From Novosphingobium mathurense (GTDB lineage: Bacteria; Pseudomonadota; Alphaproteobacteria; Sphingomonadales; Sphingomonadaceae), in NCBI RefSeq assembly GCF_900168325.1, contig NZ_FVZE01000002.1, positions 744,001 through 808,000 on the forward strand: a DNA stretch of 64,000 nt, given 5' to 3'. The notes under the pieces were generated by a model. The model was not told where the DNA came from. It made no database searches and saw only the letters and a program-made list of their open reading frames with translations. Of the stretch, positions 24,543 to 32,978 are shown in pieces. The position numbers were made by a program, and so were the translations under genes. Within the stretch, counting starts at the first letter, position 1. Each line of letters starts with the position of its first letter.

Positions 24543-25697
24543 ATGAAGACTTCAATTACAACGGCTTCCGATCGCGGGTACTTGCCTGCGGCATGTTGCC
24601 AATTGAAGTCTGTCGTGGACCACCTGCCGCCCGGAAGCCAGGTCGATCTCAACCTCGTATGCTGTGACGTCGACGAGGCGGAGCTTGAAGCCGCCCGCAA
24701 GTTTTTCGCGGCGAGGCAGATGACGGTGCGGATCTTTGCCTCGAAAGAAGTCGAAGAGGCGATCCGACCGATCAATACCCGCTGGCCGCGCGCAGCCTAT
24801 CTGCGCCTCTATTTCGACAGGATCTTCGGTCCGGAGGTCGAGCGGCTGATCTATTTCGATGCCGACACGCGGATCATGACTTCGCTCGCTCCGCTGCTTT
24901 CGCTCGACCTGAAGGGCAAGATCGCAGGGGCGGTGCACGACTTCGTCTATTACCTGACCGGCAATATCCGGCGACGCCGCAAAGACCTGTTTCTTGCCGA
25001 GGATGCCCCTTACCTGCAGTCCGGCGTCATGGTCTTCGACTGGCCGCGCGTGTTGTCCAAAGGGGTTCTGGACCGTGCGCGCCAGTTTCTGGTCGACCAT
25101 CCCGAAAGCTGTCAGGAAGCGCCGGATCAGGATGCGCTCAACGTGGCTCTGGAAGACAAGTGGCTGCCGCTCGATCCGCGCTGGAACCTGCATGAAACCT
25201 ATCTCGAGTTCGGCGGGGCGCTGAAGCCGAAACTGGAACACTACACGTCGACCAAGCCATGGTCGAAGCGGCGTCCGCCGCGTTGGCGGGATGCGGCGGA
25301 TTGGTACCGCAGCGAGCTGGCCGATACGGTCTGGGCCGGTTTCATCCCCGAGCAGTCGGCCATCGACCGGCTCAACGCGCGGCTGGATCTCTTCAAGTTC
25401 CGATACAATCCGAAGATCCGCGATGCGCTGGCCGCGCACGCGCCTTTCGTCCTCGATGCCATGCATGTTGCGCGAGAACGCAACGACGAGGAGGAACTGC
25501 CGTGGGCACCGCGCAACGGCAAGGACGTGGAGGACATGGCCATGGCACTGCTGGCCGAGGCGAAGGGCGAACGCGCGGAGATCCGTCCGCCCGAAGCGGT
25601 ACTCGACGGCTATGGCAGTGGTTCGCCGATCGGCCTGAGCGGTTTCCACACCCGGGCCAAGGCGCCGAGATCGTCCGGCGCGGCCTATTCGCGCTGA
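24543..25697 (+). CDS. Glycosyltransferase family 8
   Basis: 384 residues. GT8 features: metal-binding DxD in RLIYFDADTRIM, LQSGVMVFDW, and DQDALNVALEDKWLPLDPRWN, all typical of retaining LgtC/GspA-type enzymes. The C-terminal 100 residues beyond the catalytic core are basic and probably lie at the membrane. Start chosen at ATG 24543; a GTG at 24528 is the alternative. The 59-nt gap after the methyltransferase suggests the same transcript. A second GT8 gene lies about 9 kb away in this locus. Confidence 0.87.
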   Translation: MKTSITTASDRGYLPAACCQLKSVVDHLPPGSQVDLNLVCCDVDEAELEAARKFFAARQMTVRIFASKEVEEAIRPINTRWPRAAYLRLYFDRIFGPEVERLIYFDADTRIMTSLAPLLSLDLKGKIAGAVHDFVYYLTGNIRRRRKDLFLAEDAPYLQSGVMVFDWPRVLSKGVLDRARQFLVDHPESCQEAPDQDALNVALEDKWLPLDPRWNLHETYLEFGGALKPKLEHYTSTKPWSKRRPPRWRDAADWYRSELADTVWAGFIPEQSAIDRLNARLDLFKFRYNPKIRDALAAHAPFVLDAMHVARERNDEEELPWAPRNGKDVEDMAMALLAEAKGERAEIRPPEAVLDGYGSGSPIGLSGFHTRAKAPRSSGAAYSR

Positions 25698-25710
25698 TCG
25701 GGCCTGACGG

Positions 25711-26025
25711 CTAGAAGAGCATTTCGGCCCAGCGCGAGAGCGGGGGCGGTCCCTCGATAAGCCACTTGATCGCGACGATGCCGATCGTAGCGGAAACGCC
25801 GCTCACAAAAATCGCGAACTTGCCCGGGCGCACCTTCAGCGACCGGTGAACGATGATCTGGAAAGCGATCGCTATGATCCAGAAGGCGGCGATCTGCAGC
25901 CGGCTTTCGATATGGCGCAGGTGCATGCGTGTGAACATCCCCGCGATCAGGAAGCCGAACGAGGAGGCGAGGAGGAGGCAGAAGTAGTTGGCTCGAGTCA
26001 GACTTTGCAAGGTTGCCTCAATCAT
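25711..26025 (-). CDS. Small membrane protein of unknown function
   Basis: 104 residues from ATG 26025. Three hydrophobic segments (about 14-33, 45-64 and 72-90), separated by short basic loops, end in a Pro-rich tail. No family is recognised. A GTG 10 codons upstream is possible but gives a less likely N-terminus. It is the last gene of the minus-strand polysaccharide unit and converges on the GT8 gene with only 13 nt between stops. A GtrA- or DUF-like role in glycan export is conceivable but not supported by motifs. Confidence 0.6.
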   Translation of the reverse strand: MIEATLQSLTRANYFCLLLASSFGFLIAGMFTRMHLRHIESRLQIAAFWIIAIAFQIIVHRSLKVRPGKFAIFVSGVSATIGIVAIKWLIEGPPPLSRWAEMLF

Positions 26026-26090
26026 CCACGGATCGCGCGCAGTGGCGCACCGCACCTGAATTCGTCATGTACACCGGCAGCGCTGTTTTC

Positions 26091-27602
26091 TCAGGGGACG
26101 ACCGGGCCGGAATTCGGCTGCGCGGCGGGCATCTGCCAGACCGCAGCGCCCGAGCGCCGGGCGAGCTGGACGATCTCGCGCACCGGGCCGTCCGGGCGGC
26201 CCATCATCAGCCAGCTGGCCCCGACTGCAACGACATAGACCGCGCCGCCGGTGCACACTTCGATGGCCAGCTGGACGAGATTGCTGGCTTGAAGCGGAGA
26301 CAGTGCGCCATGCACGAAGTAGGTGCCCACGGCCATCGCCGCGAGACCGACGAGCGTGACCGTATGGGAGGCGGCCTGCGCGGCGACGGTTACTCCGGTC
26401 AGCATCCGGGCGACGATCAGTTCGAAGACCATCGAAATGAATTCACACACGCATCGCCCCAGCGCCGCGCCGATCATGCCGCCAAGCAGGAAGCCGATCA
26501 CTACCAGCGGGACCTTGAGCACCAGCACGAGGGCCTGCTGCACGAAGAGGATCTTGGTCCTGCCGAGCGCCATGGCCACCGGCTGCAATCCGGTGCTGAA
26601 CAGGCTGATGGTATAGAAGACCGCACTGATCTGGACGAACGGTACCGCCGCGATCCATTGCGGCCCCAGCGCTACCTTGACGGCCGGTTCGGCGACGAGG
26701 GCAAGGCCGATGCCAAGCGGTGCGGTAATCATGGCCAGTGTCGACTGGGCCCGCAGGCAGGCGTTGCGCAGGCGGTTGAGGTCTCCGTTGAGATTGGCGA
26801 GGCCGGGAAACAGCGCCATGCGGATCGGCTGCACCATCTCGCGCGAGGGCACGACGGCAAGGCTGTCGGCCATGGCGTAGATGCCCAGTTGCGCCCGCGG
26901 GACCAGTGCACCCATGATCAGCTGGTCGACCCGCCAGTTGAGCGTCTCGCAAAGCTGCTTGAAGAACATCCAGCCCGAGAACGACCAGATCTCCCGCAGA
27001 TGGACCAGCGAAAAGCGCGGGCGATAAGGTACGAGCATGTAAGTCAGTGCCGTCGCGACGAGGGCGCCGATGGCGTTCCCGGCGATGATCGCCCAGTAGG
27101 ACCGGAGCATGATGGCAAGGGCAATGGCCACGCCCAGGCTCATGAGCTTGAGGCTGAGCTGCGAAATGGCGAGGGGCCAGAAGCGCATTTCCTTGGTGAC
27201 GACTGTCACCATCGGGTTCTGCAGGCCCATCAGGGCGCCGGTCAGTCCAGAGACCAGCAGCACGGGGATCAGGCCCGGAACCGAATAGACGAGCGATAGC
27301 GGCCAGGCGAGCAGCACGAAGAAGACGCACAGGGCAAGTGACCGCAGCAGCGCCATGGTCCATGCCGTGTCGACATGGCTTGCGTCGATCTTGTCCTTGC
27401 GGATCAACGCATTCGACAGGGACAGTTCGGTGCAGGACTGGACGACGCTGAGGATCGAACTGGCAATGGCGACGATACCGAAGTCTTCCGGCGTCAGCAG
27501 ATGCGCCAGCACGACAAGGGCGAGTGCGCCCAGCAGGTTGCCGGTCAGGCGCGCGCTACCGAGCGAAAAGACCCCGTGCATCATACCGAGCCTGAGGTTC
27601 AT
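26091..27602 (-). CDS. Polysaccharide flippase (Wzx, MOP superfamily)
   Basis: 503 residues with 12-14 hydrophobic helices along the whole length. The N-terminal segment RLTGNLLGALALVVLAHLLT followed by PEDFGIVAIASSI is the standard beginning of oligosaccharide flippases of the Polysacc_synt type, which move undecaprenyl-linked repeat units across the inner membrane. Position in the same unit as the polymerase and glycosyltransferases fits this role. 76 nt separates it from the upstream GT2 gene. Confidence 0.9.
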   Translation of the reverse strand: MNLRLGMMHGVFSLGSARLTGNLLGALALVVLAHLLTPEDFGIVAIASSILSVVQSCTELSLSNALIRKDKIDASHVDTAWTMALLRSLALCVFFVLLAWPLSLVYSVPGLIPVLLVSGLTGALMGLQNPMVTVVTKEMRFWPLAISQLSLKLMSLGVAIALAIMLRSYWAIIAGNAIGALVATALTYMLVPYRPRFSLVHLREIWSFSGWMFFKQLCETLNWRVDQLIMGALVPRAQLGIYAMADSLAVVPSREMVQPIRMALFPGLANLNGDLNRLRNACLRAQSTLAMITAPLGIGLALVAEPAVKVALGPQWIAAVPFVQISAVFYTISLFSTGLQPVAMALGRTKILFVQQALVLVLKVPLVVIGFLLGGMIGAALGRCVCEFISMVFELIVARMLTGVTVAAQAASHTVTLVGLAAMAVGTYFVHGALSPLQASNLVQLAIEVCTGGAVYVVAVGASWLMMGRPDGPVREIVQLARRSGAAVWQMPAAQPNSGPVVP

Positions 27603-27678
27603 GGTCCTATCCCCACGGCCGGGCTTGGGGGTGCCCGGTGTGAAAGTGGTTCTGGTCCCGCCGCGATCACACAGGCCG

Positions 27679-28596
27679 TCAAAGCGAGACGATCTTGCGC
27701 GGATCCAGCCTGCCGCGCAGGAAATCGGTAATCGCCAGCAGGTTGCCCAGCAACCGGCCGCGCCGGTCGATGTGCGGTTCGGGAGAGATGCTGCGGACCA
27801 GGTTCGCGGAGACGTTCTTCAGCAGCTGGCGCCAGCCGATGTCGGGCTGCATCGTTCCCTTGCGATAGAGGTAGATCACGTTGGCGACCTGCGAATAGCC
27901 CAGCCGCTTGCCCGGCTGACGTCCACCGCGGTCGCCCAGATGGATGCCGGTAATCTCCGGGCCGGAAATCAGCTTGCCGCGCTTGCTGAGTTGATAGGTG
28001 AGGTCGACGTCTTCCAGCCAGCCGTAAAGCGGCAGGTTCTCGTCGAAGCGCAGATCGCCCAGCACGTCGAGGCGCATCACCATGTTGCAGCCATAAAGCG
28101 CCTGGCGGGGGACATGCCCGGTTTGTGCCGGACGCTCGCCGTCGACTTCAAGGCGGCGCACCGCCACGTCGAAGGGAATGGGTTCATGCGAGACGCCGTC
28201 GTCAACCAGAATCCCGGTCAGCCCCGCGATTTCCGGGTCGGCCAGCAGAAGGGCCTCGGTCGCCTCGAGATAGTCGTTGGCCGGGACGAAATCGTCATCG
28301 AAGAAGACGACCACATCCGACTCGTCCTTGACCATCTCGATCCCTGAATTGCGCTGGCAACATGTGCCGCGTGGACCGACAATCACGCGCGTATTGGCGG
28401 CCACATCGTCAAGGCCGGCAATGTCGGCGGGACAGGTCCCGATCACGATAGTGCCGTCCGCGGGACGGGTCTGGTGTTCGAGGTGCCGCAGCAGCTTGCG
28501 CACGGAATCGGGTCGGCCGTAAGTGGCGATGATGACATGAATCCGAATTGGCTGGCTGCAATTCTCTCTGGCTATTTTCAGGTTGGCAGCTGTCAT
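27679..28596 (-). CDS. Glycosyltransferase family 2
   Basis: 305 residues. GT-A fold with HVIIATYGRPDSVRKLLRHL, the DxD region VVVFFDDDFVPANDYLEA and LYGWLEDVDLTYQLSKRG (ED acid pair). RGTCCQRNSGIE in the second strand region is typical of GT2 enzymes from rhizobial and sphingomonad polysaccharide loci. Start at ATG 28596; a 66-nt gap separates it from a small open frame upstream. Inverting transfer is expected; donor unknown. Confidence 0.87.
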   Translation of the reverse strand: MTAANLKIARENCSQPIRIHVIIATYGRPDSVRKLLRHLEHQTRPADGTIVIGTCPADIAGLDDVAANTRVIVGPRGTCCQRNSGIEMVKDESDVVVFFDDDFVPANDYLEATEALLLADPEIAGLTGILVDDGVSHEPIPFDVAVRRLEVDGERPAQTGHVPRQALYGCNMVMRLDVLGDLRFDENLPLYGWLEDVDLTYQLSKRGKLISGPEITGIHLGDRGGRQPGKRLGYSQVANVIYLYRKGTMQPDIGWRQLLKNVSANLVRSISPEPHIDRRGRLLGNLLAITDFLRGRLDPRKIVSL

Positions 28597-28662
28597 AAAC
28601 CTTCGTCACCATTACAATTTATGTGGATCGGGCGGCTTCCGGAAACCTTGGGGCCGGGCACT

Positions 28663-28845
28663 TTACGTCTGCACAGTTCCGATCTTCGTTCGCCTATTGT
28701 CCGATAAACTCTCGCCGATTTCAGGTACTTGATCGACCTCGTAATCGCGGTAACCCGCCTTAGTCACCGCCCCGGTGGGCCCGGAGGAGGGTGAATAATT
28801 CGGCCTACCCCGAAATCGGCCGGTGGAAATGGATGTCGTACTCAT
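28663..28845 (-). CDS. Possible small protein inside the polysaccharide operon
   Basis: 60 residues starting at ATG 28845, with AGGAG at 28852-28856 directly against the stop of the upstream acyltransferase gene and 8 nt spacing. The product is hydrophilic, Ser/Thr/Gly-rich at the N-terminus and acidic in the second half (YEVDQVPEIGES), with no membrane segment or cysteine. Codon use is less GC-rich than in the neighbours (TTA, ACT and AGG codons occur). No family is recognised. It could be a real small protein or a chance frame in a 260-nt spacer. Confidence 0.4.
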   Translation of the reverse strand: MSTTSISTGRFRGRPNYSPSSGPTGAVTKAGYRDYEVDQVPEIGESLSDNRRTKIGTVQT

Positions 28846-28856
28846 CGACAGCGCTC

Positions 28857-29945
28857 CTATCCGGCCCGTTCCGGCAGGGTGACGCCGGAAATCAGCCGGG
28901 CTGCGGCGCGGCGCGGCACCGTCCGGTAGTGGCCGAGGGGTAGGCACTCGGCGAGGCCCACCAGCGCCCGCGTGCCCTGCCGCAGCGTGGCGGCCATGCT
29001 GCGCGCCTGGCATATCGAACCCTCGCACAGGTCGACCCGGTGGTCGGCGAAGTGGAGCTTGAAGTCTTCGTCGCCCTTGCCGAAGTCGATCAGGGTCACG
29101 CCCTGTTCGTTGGCGGTCATCGCGCACTGGTTGATGAGGTTGATCCCCGGGCCCAGCTTGTAAAGCGCCAGGTCGTAGGATGGGAACCACCAGTGCAGCA
29201 CGCCTTTCGCGCGCATGCCGAAGTGGGCGGCGATCAGGCGATCGCCCGCGTGCAAGGTGCTCATGACGCCGGCGAAGTCGGGCTCGTCGATGGCCCTCAG
29301 CCGATCGAGGACTTCGCCAACCCAGCCGCTACCCAGCATCGCCCTCAGGCCCATGCGGGCGTACTGGGCGTTCTTCATTTCTACGTGCCGCTCGTGCACG
29401 GTTTCGGAGGGATCGTGGAAGGCGAAGCGCAGCGGGCCGATCTCGGTTTCCGTCTTGCGCTGCCGACGGCGGACTTCGCGCTGCGCCTTGGTCCAGCGCG
29501 AATCCTTGCGCGCGATATAGGCCTCGTAGCCGTTCGAGAGATCCATGCAGGGTGAGTAGGAGAAGGTATGCGCACCCTCGGCCAGCGTCGAGAAGGCCGT
29601 CGGCAGGTGATTGTAGTCGTAGGCGGAGAGGCCCGCAGCGCGCAGCAGGGCCGGGCCGGAGACGGCTGTCCCGGGCGCAAGGATCGGGCCGTGATAGTCG
29701 TTGATGTGCCCGCCGATCGGCTTGGCGACGTCGCCGCGTGTCAGGTGGAACGGGAAGAAGCCCACGACATCGCCGCCCCGTTCCAGAACCGCGACGCGTG
29801 CATCCGGTCGCGCCGCAGCCACGGCCAGGGTGAACTGGGGGCGATAGAATGGGCTTTGGTAAAGCGCACCGGCGTCGCACAGCCGGCTCCAGCGAGCGAG
29901 AAGATCGCGATCGAGTTGCGAGGGGGGGAGAACTCTTGCTTTCAT
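28857..29945 (-). CDS. GNAT/FemAB-like acyltransferase of the CelD (BcsL) type
   Basis: 362 residues. The N-terminal part (FYRPQFTLAVAAARPDARVAV) and the C-terminal GNAT fold (GDRLIAAHFGMRAKGVLHWW, then LIDFGKGDEDFKLHF) match CelD/BcsL-like proteins found in cellulose and exopolysaccharide loci. They are presumed to transfer acyl or aminoacyl groups to glycans or lipid-linked precursors; the substrate is not known. Located between polymerase and GT genes on one transcript. A second member of the family is encoded divergently at 31884. Confidence 0.8.
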   Translation of the reverse strand: MKARVLPPSQLDRDLLARWSRLCDAGALYQSPFYRPQFTLAVAAARPDARVAVLERGGDVVGFFPFHLTRGDVAKPIGGHINDYHGPILAPGTAVSGPALLRAAGLSAYDYNHLPTAFSTLAEGAHTFSYSPCMDLSNGYEAYIARKDSRWTKAQREVRRRQRKTETEIGPLRFAFHDPSETVHERHVEMKNAQYARMGLRAMLGSGWVGEVLDRLRAIDEPDFAGVMSTLHAGDRLIAAHFGMRAKGVLHWWFPSYDLALYKLGPGINLINQCAMTANEQGVTLIDFGKGDEDFKLHFADHRVDLCEGSICQARSMAATLRQGTRALVGLAECLPLGHYRTVPRRAAARLISGVTLPERAG

Positions 29946-30009
29946 GCTGCAGCCTCCCGGACGGGGCAGGGGAGCCGGTCCCTGCGGTGGCGTAGTGGCA
30001 GGTATCGGG

Positions 30010-31467
30010 TCATGCCTGATCCATTGCCGTGCGCTTGCGCGCTACGGTCCTTGTCCTTGATGTGCCGTGGACGGGGTCGTGGTTCGCTTGCGCTGCCTCG
30101 CGGCCCGGCCGCAGGGCGAGGGCCGCTCCCGACAGGATCGAGAAGATCGCGACCGGATTGGCCAGCGGAGAGGCGATGGCTGCCGGGATCAGGCTGAATA
30201 CGGCCGCGCTGGCGAAGGCGCCGCCCAGCGTTTGCGATGAATCGGCGCCGATGCCCCAACTCGATCGGCGCGAGGGCTGGAAGATCGTCAGCAGGTACAT
30301 CACGAAGGAGACGCTGCCGATGACCCCCATCGCGCCGATGATCGCGGTCAGCATGCTGGATGAGCGGAAGCTGCCCGGGCCGATGCCAAGACCATAGGAA
30401 TCGATCAGGCCGTGGATACCCTGCATGGCCCAGAACAGGCGCTGCTGGCCGGAATCGGTCGAGGATTTCGCGACCGTCATTTCCAGCACGAGGTTTCCTA
30501 TCGCCGTTGCCACTTCAGGGATCGACGCCATGAGGATCGCGACCATGAACACGATCATGAAACCGACGAGGGCAAGGCGCTGGATCTTCCCCTGCGGCGC
30601 GAGAGTGGGAAAGGCGAGGGCGCGGGCGAGGAAGATCAGGGCATAGCCGGCCAGCGCGACATAGGCGGTCGACGAGGTGCTGATGACCAGCATGACGGTC
30701 AGGATGGTGGCCAGCAGGCCCGTCTGCCGGGGGCGGATCGAGCGGTACCAAAGCTCGGCATTGACCACGAGGGCAATGAAGCACGACCCGGCGTAGGACG
30801 AGGCTTCGGGCAGAAGGCCGCGTATGCGCACGAAACCGTCCACCTCGACGTTCATCTGAACGTAGTCGCCGTTGCGGAAGATCGCGAGAACGTCCTCCAG
30901 CGGCGTTCCGCGCGCGACGAGATCGAGCAGTCCGGTAATGATGAAGAACCAGCCGCTCCAGATCGCGGTATCGATGAGGACCTTCTTCGATCCGCGCGCC
31001 TGGCAGAAGATGTAGGCGGCAACGGCCAGCAGCAGCGTTCCGACAAGATAAGTGGCCGCCGTCAGGTTCTGCGAGGTCGGGCCGAGGGGAATGACATCGA
31101 ACAGTCCCGAACCCGGTATCGGGCGCATCGGATAGACTGCGATCGCGCCGCCGAACAGGCGTGGCCCGATGTATGAATTGGCGATGCCGTAGAAGCAGAA
31201 CAGCACCAGCCAGGCGTTCGCCCGAACGGCATCGGGAAAGTAGCCGTAGAGGCCGCCCTTGGGTGCGAAAATGCGCAAGTAGACGAAGAGCAGGGCGAAC
31301 TGGACGGGCGGGATCGAGGACCCTCCGAGCGAGGGCAGCAGGATCGCCGCCGATCCGTCGAACAGGCCGCTGACAATAAGGAAGATGAAGGCGCTGCCGG
31401 GGCCGCCGAAGAGCACGATCGCTGCGCCGACCACTATCTGGATCAATCCGATGAAGGTGAGTTCCAA
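30010..31467 (-). CDS. O-antigen/exopolysaccharide polymerase-like membrane protein (Wzy/WaaL type)
   Basis: 485 residues with 11-12 hydrophobic segments and a large periplasmic loop near 290-350, the layout of Wzy polymerases and O-antigen ligases. The motif SYGLGIGPGSFRSSS, a GxGxGxF-like run, is in the expected place. The C-terminal 40 residues are basic and Ala-rich. The start is a TTG at 31467 with GGGGA about 9 nt upstream; no in-frame ATG lies close by. It is the first gene of the minus-strand unit and is divergent from the second acyltransferase. As the only such protein in the locus it is the likely repeat-unit polymerase. Confidence 0.82.
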   Translation of the reverse strand: MELTFIGLIQIVVGAAIVLFGGPGSAFIFLIVSGLFDGSAAILLPSLGGSSIPPVQFALLFVYLRIFAPKGGLYGYFPDAVRANAWLVLFCFYGIANSYIGPRLFGGAIAVYPMRPIPGSGLFDVIPLGPTSQNLTAATYLVGTLLLAVAAYIFCQARGSKKVLIDTAIWSGWFFIITGLLDLVARGTPLEDVLAIFRNGDYVQMNVEVDGFVRIRGLLPEASSYAGSCFIALVVNAELWYRSIRPRQTGLLATILTVMLVISTSSTAYVALAGYALIFLARALAFPTLAPQGKIQRLALVGFMIVFMVAILMASIPEVATAIGNLVLEMTVAKSSTDSGQQRLFWAMQGIHGLIDSYGLGIGPGSFRSSSMLTAIIGAMGVIGSVSFVMYLLTIFQPSRRSSWGIGADSSQTLGGAFASAAVFSLIPAAIASPLANPVAIFSILSGAALALRPGREAAQANHDPVHGTSRTRTVARKRTAMDQA

Positions 31468-31883
31468 AGATAGTTCCCCATGATCCCGCGCGGTTCAGCG
31501 GCCGAGCGACTGGCCCGAAGCCTGTTTGGGCATCGACGGGCGCGCTGCTCTCCATGCCTTGGCCCAGCCGATCATGTTCAGGAACCTAGCACCGCGAACG
31601 CGCGCGCCGCCAATGCGCATCCGGGTTAGCCCTGCCGACGATCCGGCTTTTTTGGACGGTGAGCAGGTCTCGGCTAACAGCGCCCGCGAGGGCCTTTTCA
31701 AGCCGGGAAGCGCTCTGAAAAAGCGGACTAATCCTTATCAGCAAGTGCTCCGTGGGAGGCGCTGGGTCATCATGCAGGCAGTTGGTTCGCTTGTATGCGC
31801 CATGACGGCCGCGCGCGTCCCGGGGGACGGGATCTCGCGCAACGCATTCAGATTGGGTCAAAATCAGAGAAGCTGGCTGCCCT
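31468..31883. other. Divergent intergenic region
   Basis: 416 bp between divergent polysaccharide operons, so it should hold two promoters. A weak 41-codon minus frame (ending at 31495, basic, Ala/Arg-rich) is not supported by a ribosome site. No strong hairpin or repeat was recognised. Confidence 0.4.
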
Positions 31884-32978
31884 ATGAAGATCGGTTCCAT
31901 CGTGCCTGCAAGCGATGCCTCTGCACTGGAGGCCTTGCTGCCACGTTCGATCTGGGAGGGCATGGACCCGATCGATCCTACCCCGATGAAGCATTTCATC
32001 TGGCACGAGGCCTGCTTTGCGACGATGTATCGCAATCGCAAGGCCGTCCTGCTTACCACCAACGGGGGCATAGCCGCCTTCGTTCGCAAGGGGGCGTTGC
32101 CGACCCTGTTCCTGGCAGGCGCGGAGGAACTGGCCGAACCGGCAGAGGCGGCCTACGCCGATGCCGAAGCGGCGGAGCGGCTTGCCGATGCCATTCTCGA
32201 CCATCGCCTGCCGGTGAAGCTGGGCCAGCCGCCGGCAGGCACGGTCTTTGCGGATATCTTCGCGGCAAAGGCGCAGCGGCGCGGCCTGCTGGTCACGGCG
32301 CCGACCGAAGGTTCGCCCTACATCGAACTTGACGAGAGCTGGAAGGATGCCCTCGCGCGCTTCAATTCGCGCAGACGTGCGGATTTTCGCCGGATGCGCC
32401 GCCGTGCCGAGGAAGACGGCGAAGTCGCTTTCGAGTTTCACGAACCTCGCCCCGATGAGGCTGAAGTGCTGCTCGAGCGCGCGATCGAGGTGGAAGCGAA
32501 GAGCTGGAAATCGCGCACCCGCACCGCGATTGCCGACAACAAGGTGCAGCTCGACTTCTTCCGCCGCTATGCCCGGCTCGCCGCACAGGAAGGCATCTTC
32601 CGGATCGCCTTCATGAAGATCGGACCCGAGATCGCCGCGGCCCAGATCTGCGCCGAATGCGACGGCAGCTTCTGGCTGTTCAAGATCGGCTACGACGAGC
32701 GCTTCGCCCGCTGTTCGCCCGGCCAGCTCCTGATGCTCGAAAGCATCCAGCAGGCCGCTGGCCGCGGTCTGAAGCGCTACGAGTTCCTCGGCAAGGCGGC
32801 AGGCTGGACTGCCTTCTGGGCTTCCAGCGAACGCCCGCGGATGAAATTCAACTACTACCCCTGGAACCTGCTGGGCGCGGCAGCCCTGGTGAAGGACGTT
32901 GCCGCGATGGGGCGCAAGAAGATCAGCCAGTTCATCGAAGGTCGCAACAAAGAAAGATCGCAAGATGGGAACGGTTAA
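31884..32978 (+). CDS. GNAT/FemAB-like acyltransferase
   Basis: 364 residues. The C-terminal two-thirds have the FemAB/CelD GNAT fold: RFNSRRRADFRRMRRRAEED as the basic helix, EIAAAQICAECDGSFWLFKI as the central strands, and RYEFLGKAAGWTAFW near the end. Function by family: acyl or aminoacyl transfer in envelope glycan synthesis. It only distantly resembles the other copy at 28857. It overlaps the hydroxylase gene that follows by 14 nt, so the two are translationally linked. The ribosome site is weak. Confidence 0.8.
   Translation: MKIGSIVPASDASALEALLPRSIWEGMDPIDPTPMKHFIWHEACFATMYRNRKAVLLTTNGGIAAFVRKGALPTLFLAGAEELAEPAEAAYADAEAAERLADAILDHRLPVKLGQPPAGTVFADIFAAKAQRRGLLVTAPTEGSPYIELDESWKDALARFNSRRRADFRRMRRRAEEDGEVAFEFHEPRPDEAEVLLERAIEVEAKSWKSRTRTAIADNKVQLDFFRRYARLAAQEGIFRIAFMKIGPEIAAAQICAECDGSFWLFKIGYDERFARCSPGQLLMLESIQQAAGRGLKRYEFLGKAAGWTAFWASSERPRMKFNYYPWNLLGAAALVKDVAAMGRKKISQFIEGRNKERSQDGNG

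Noticed and set aside
26013..27299. 428-codon plus-strand frame opposite the flippase gene
   Set aside because: His/Arg/Asp-rich antisense translation with no fold; the flippase on the other strand is clear.
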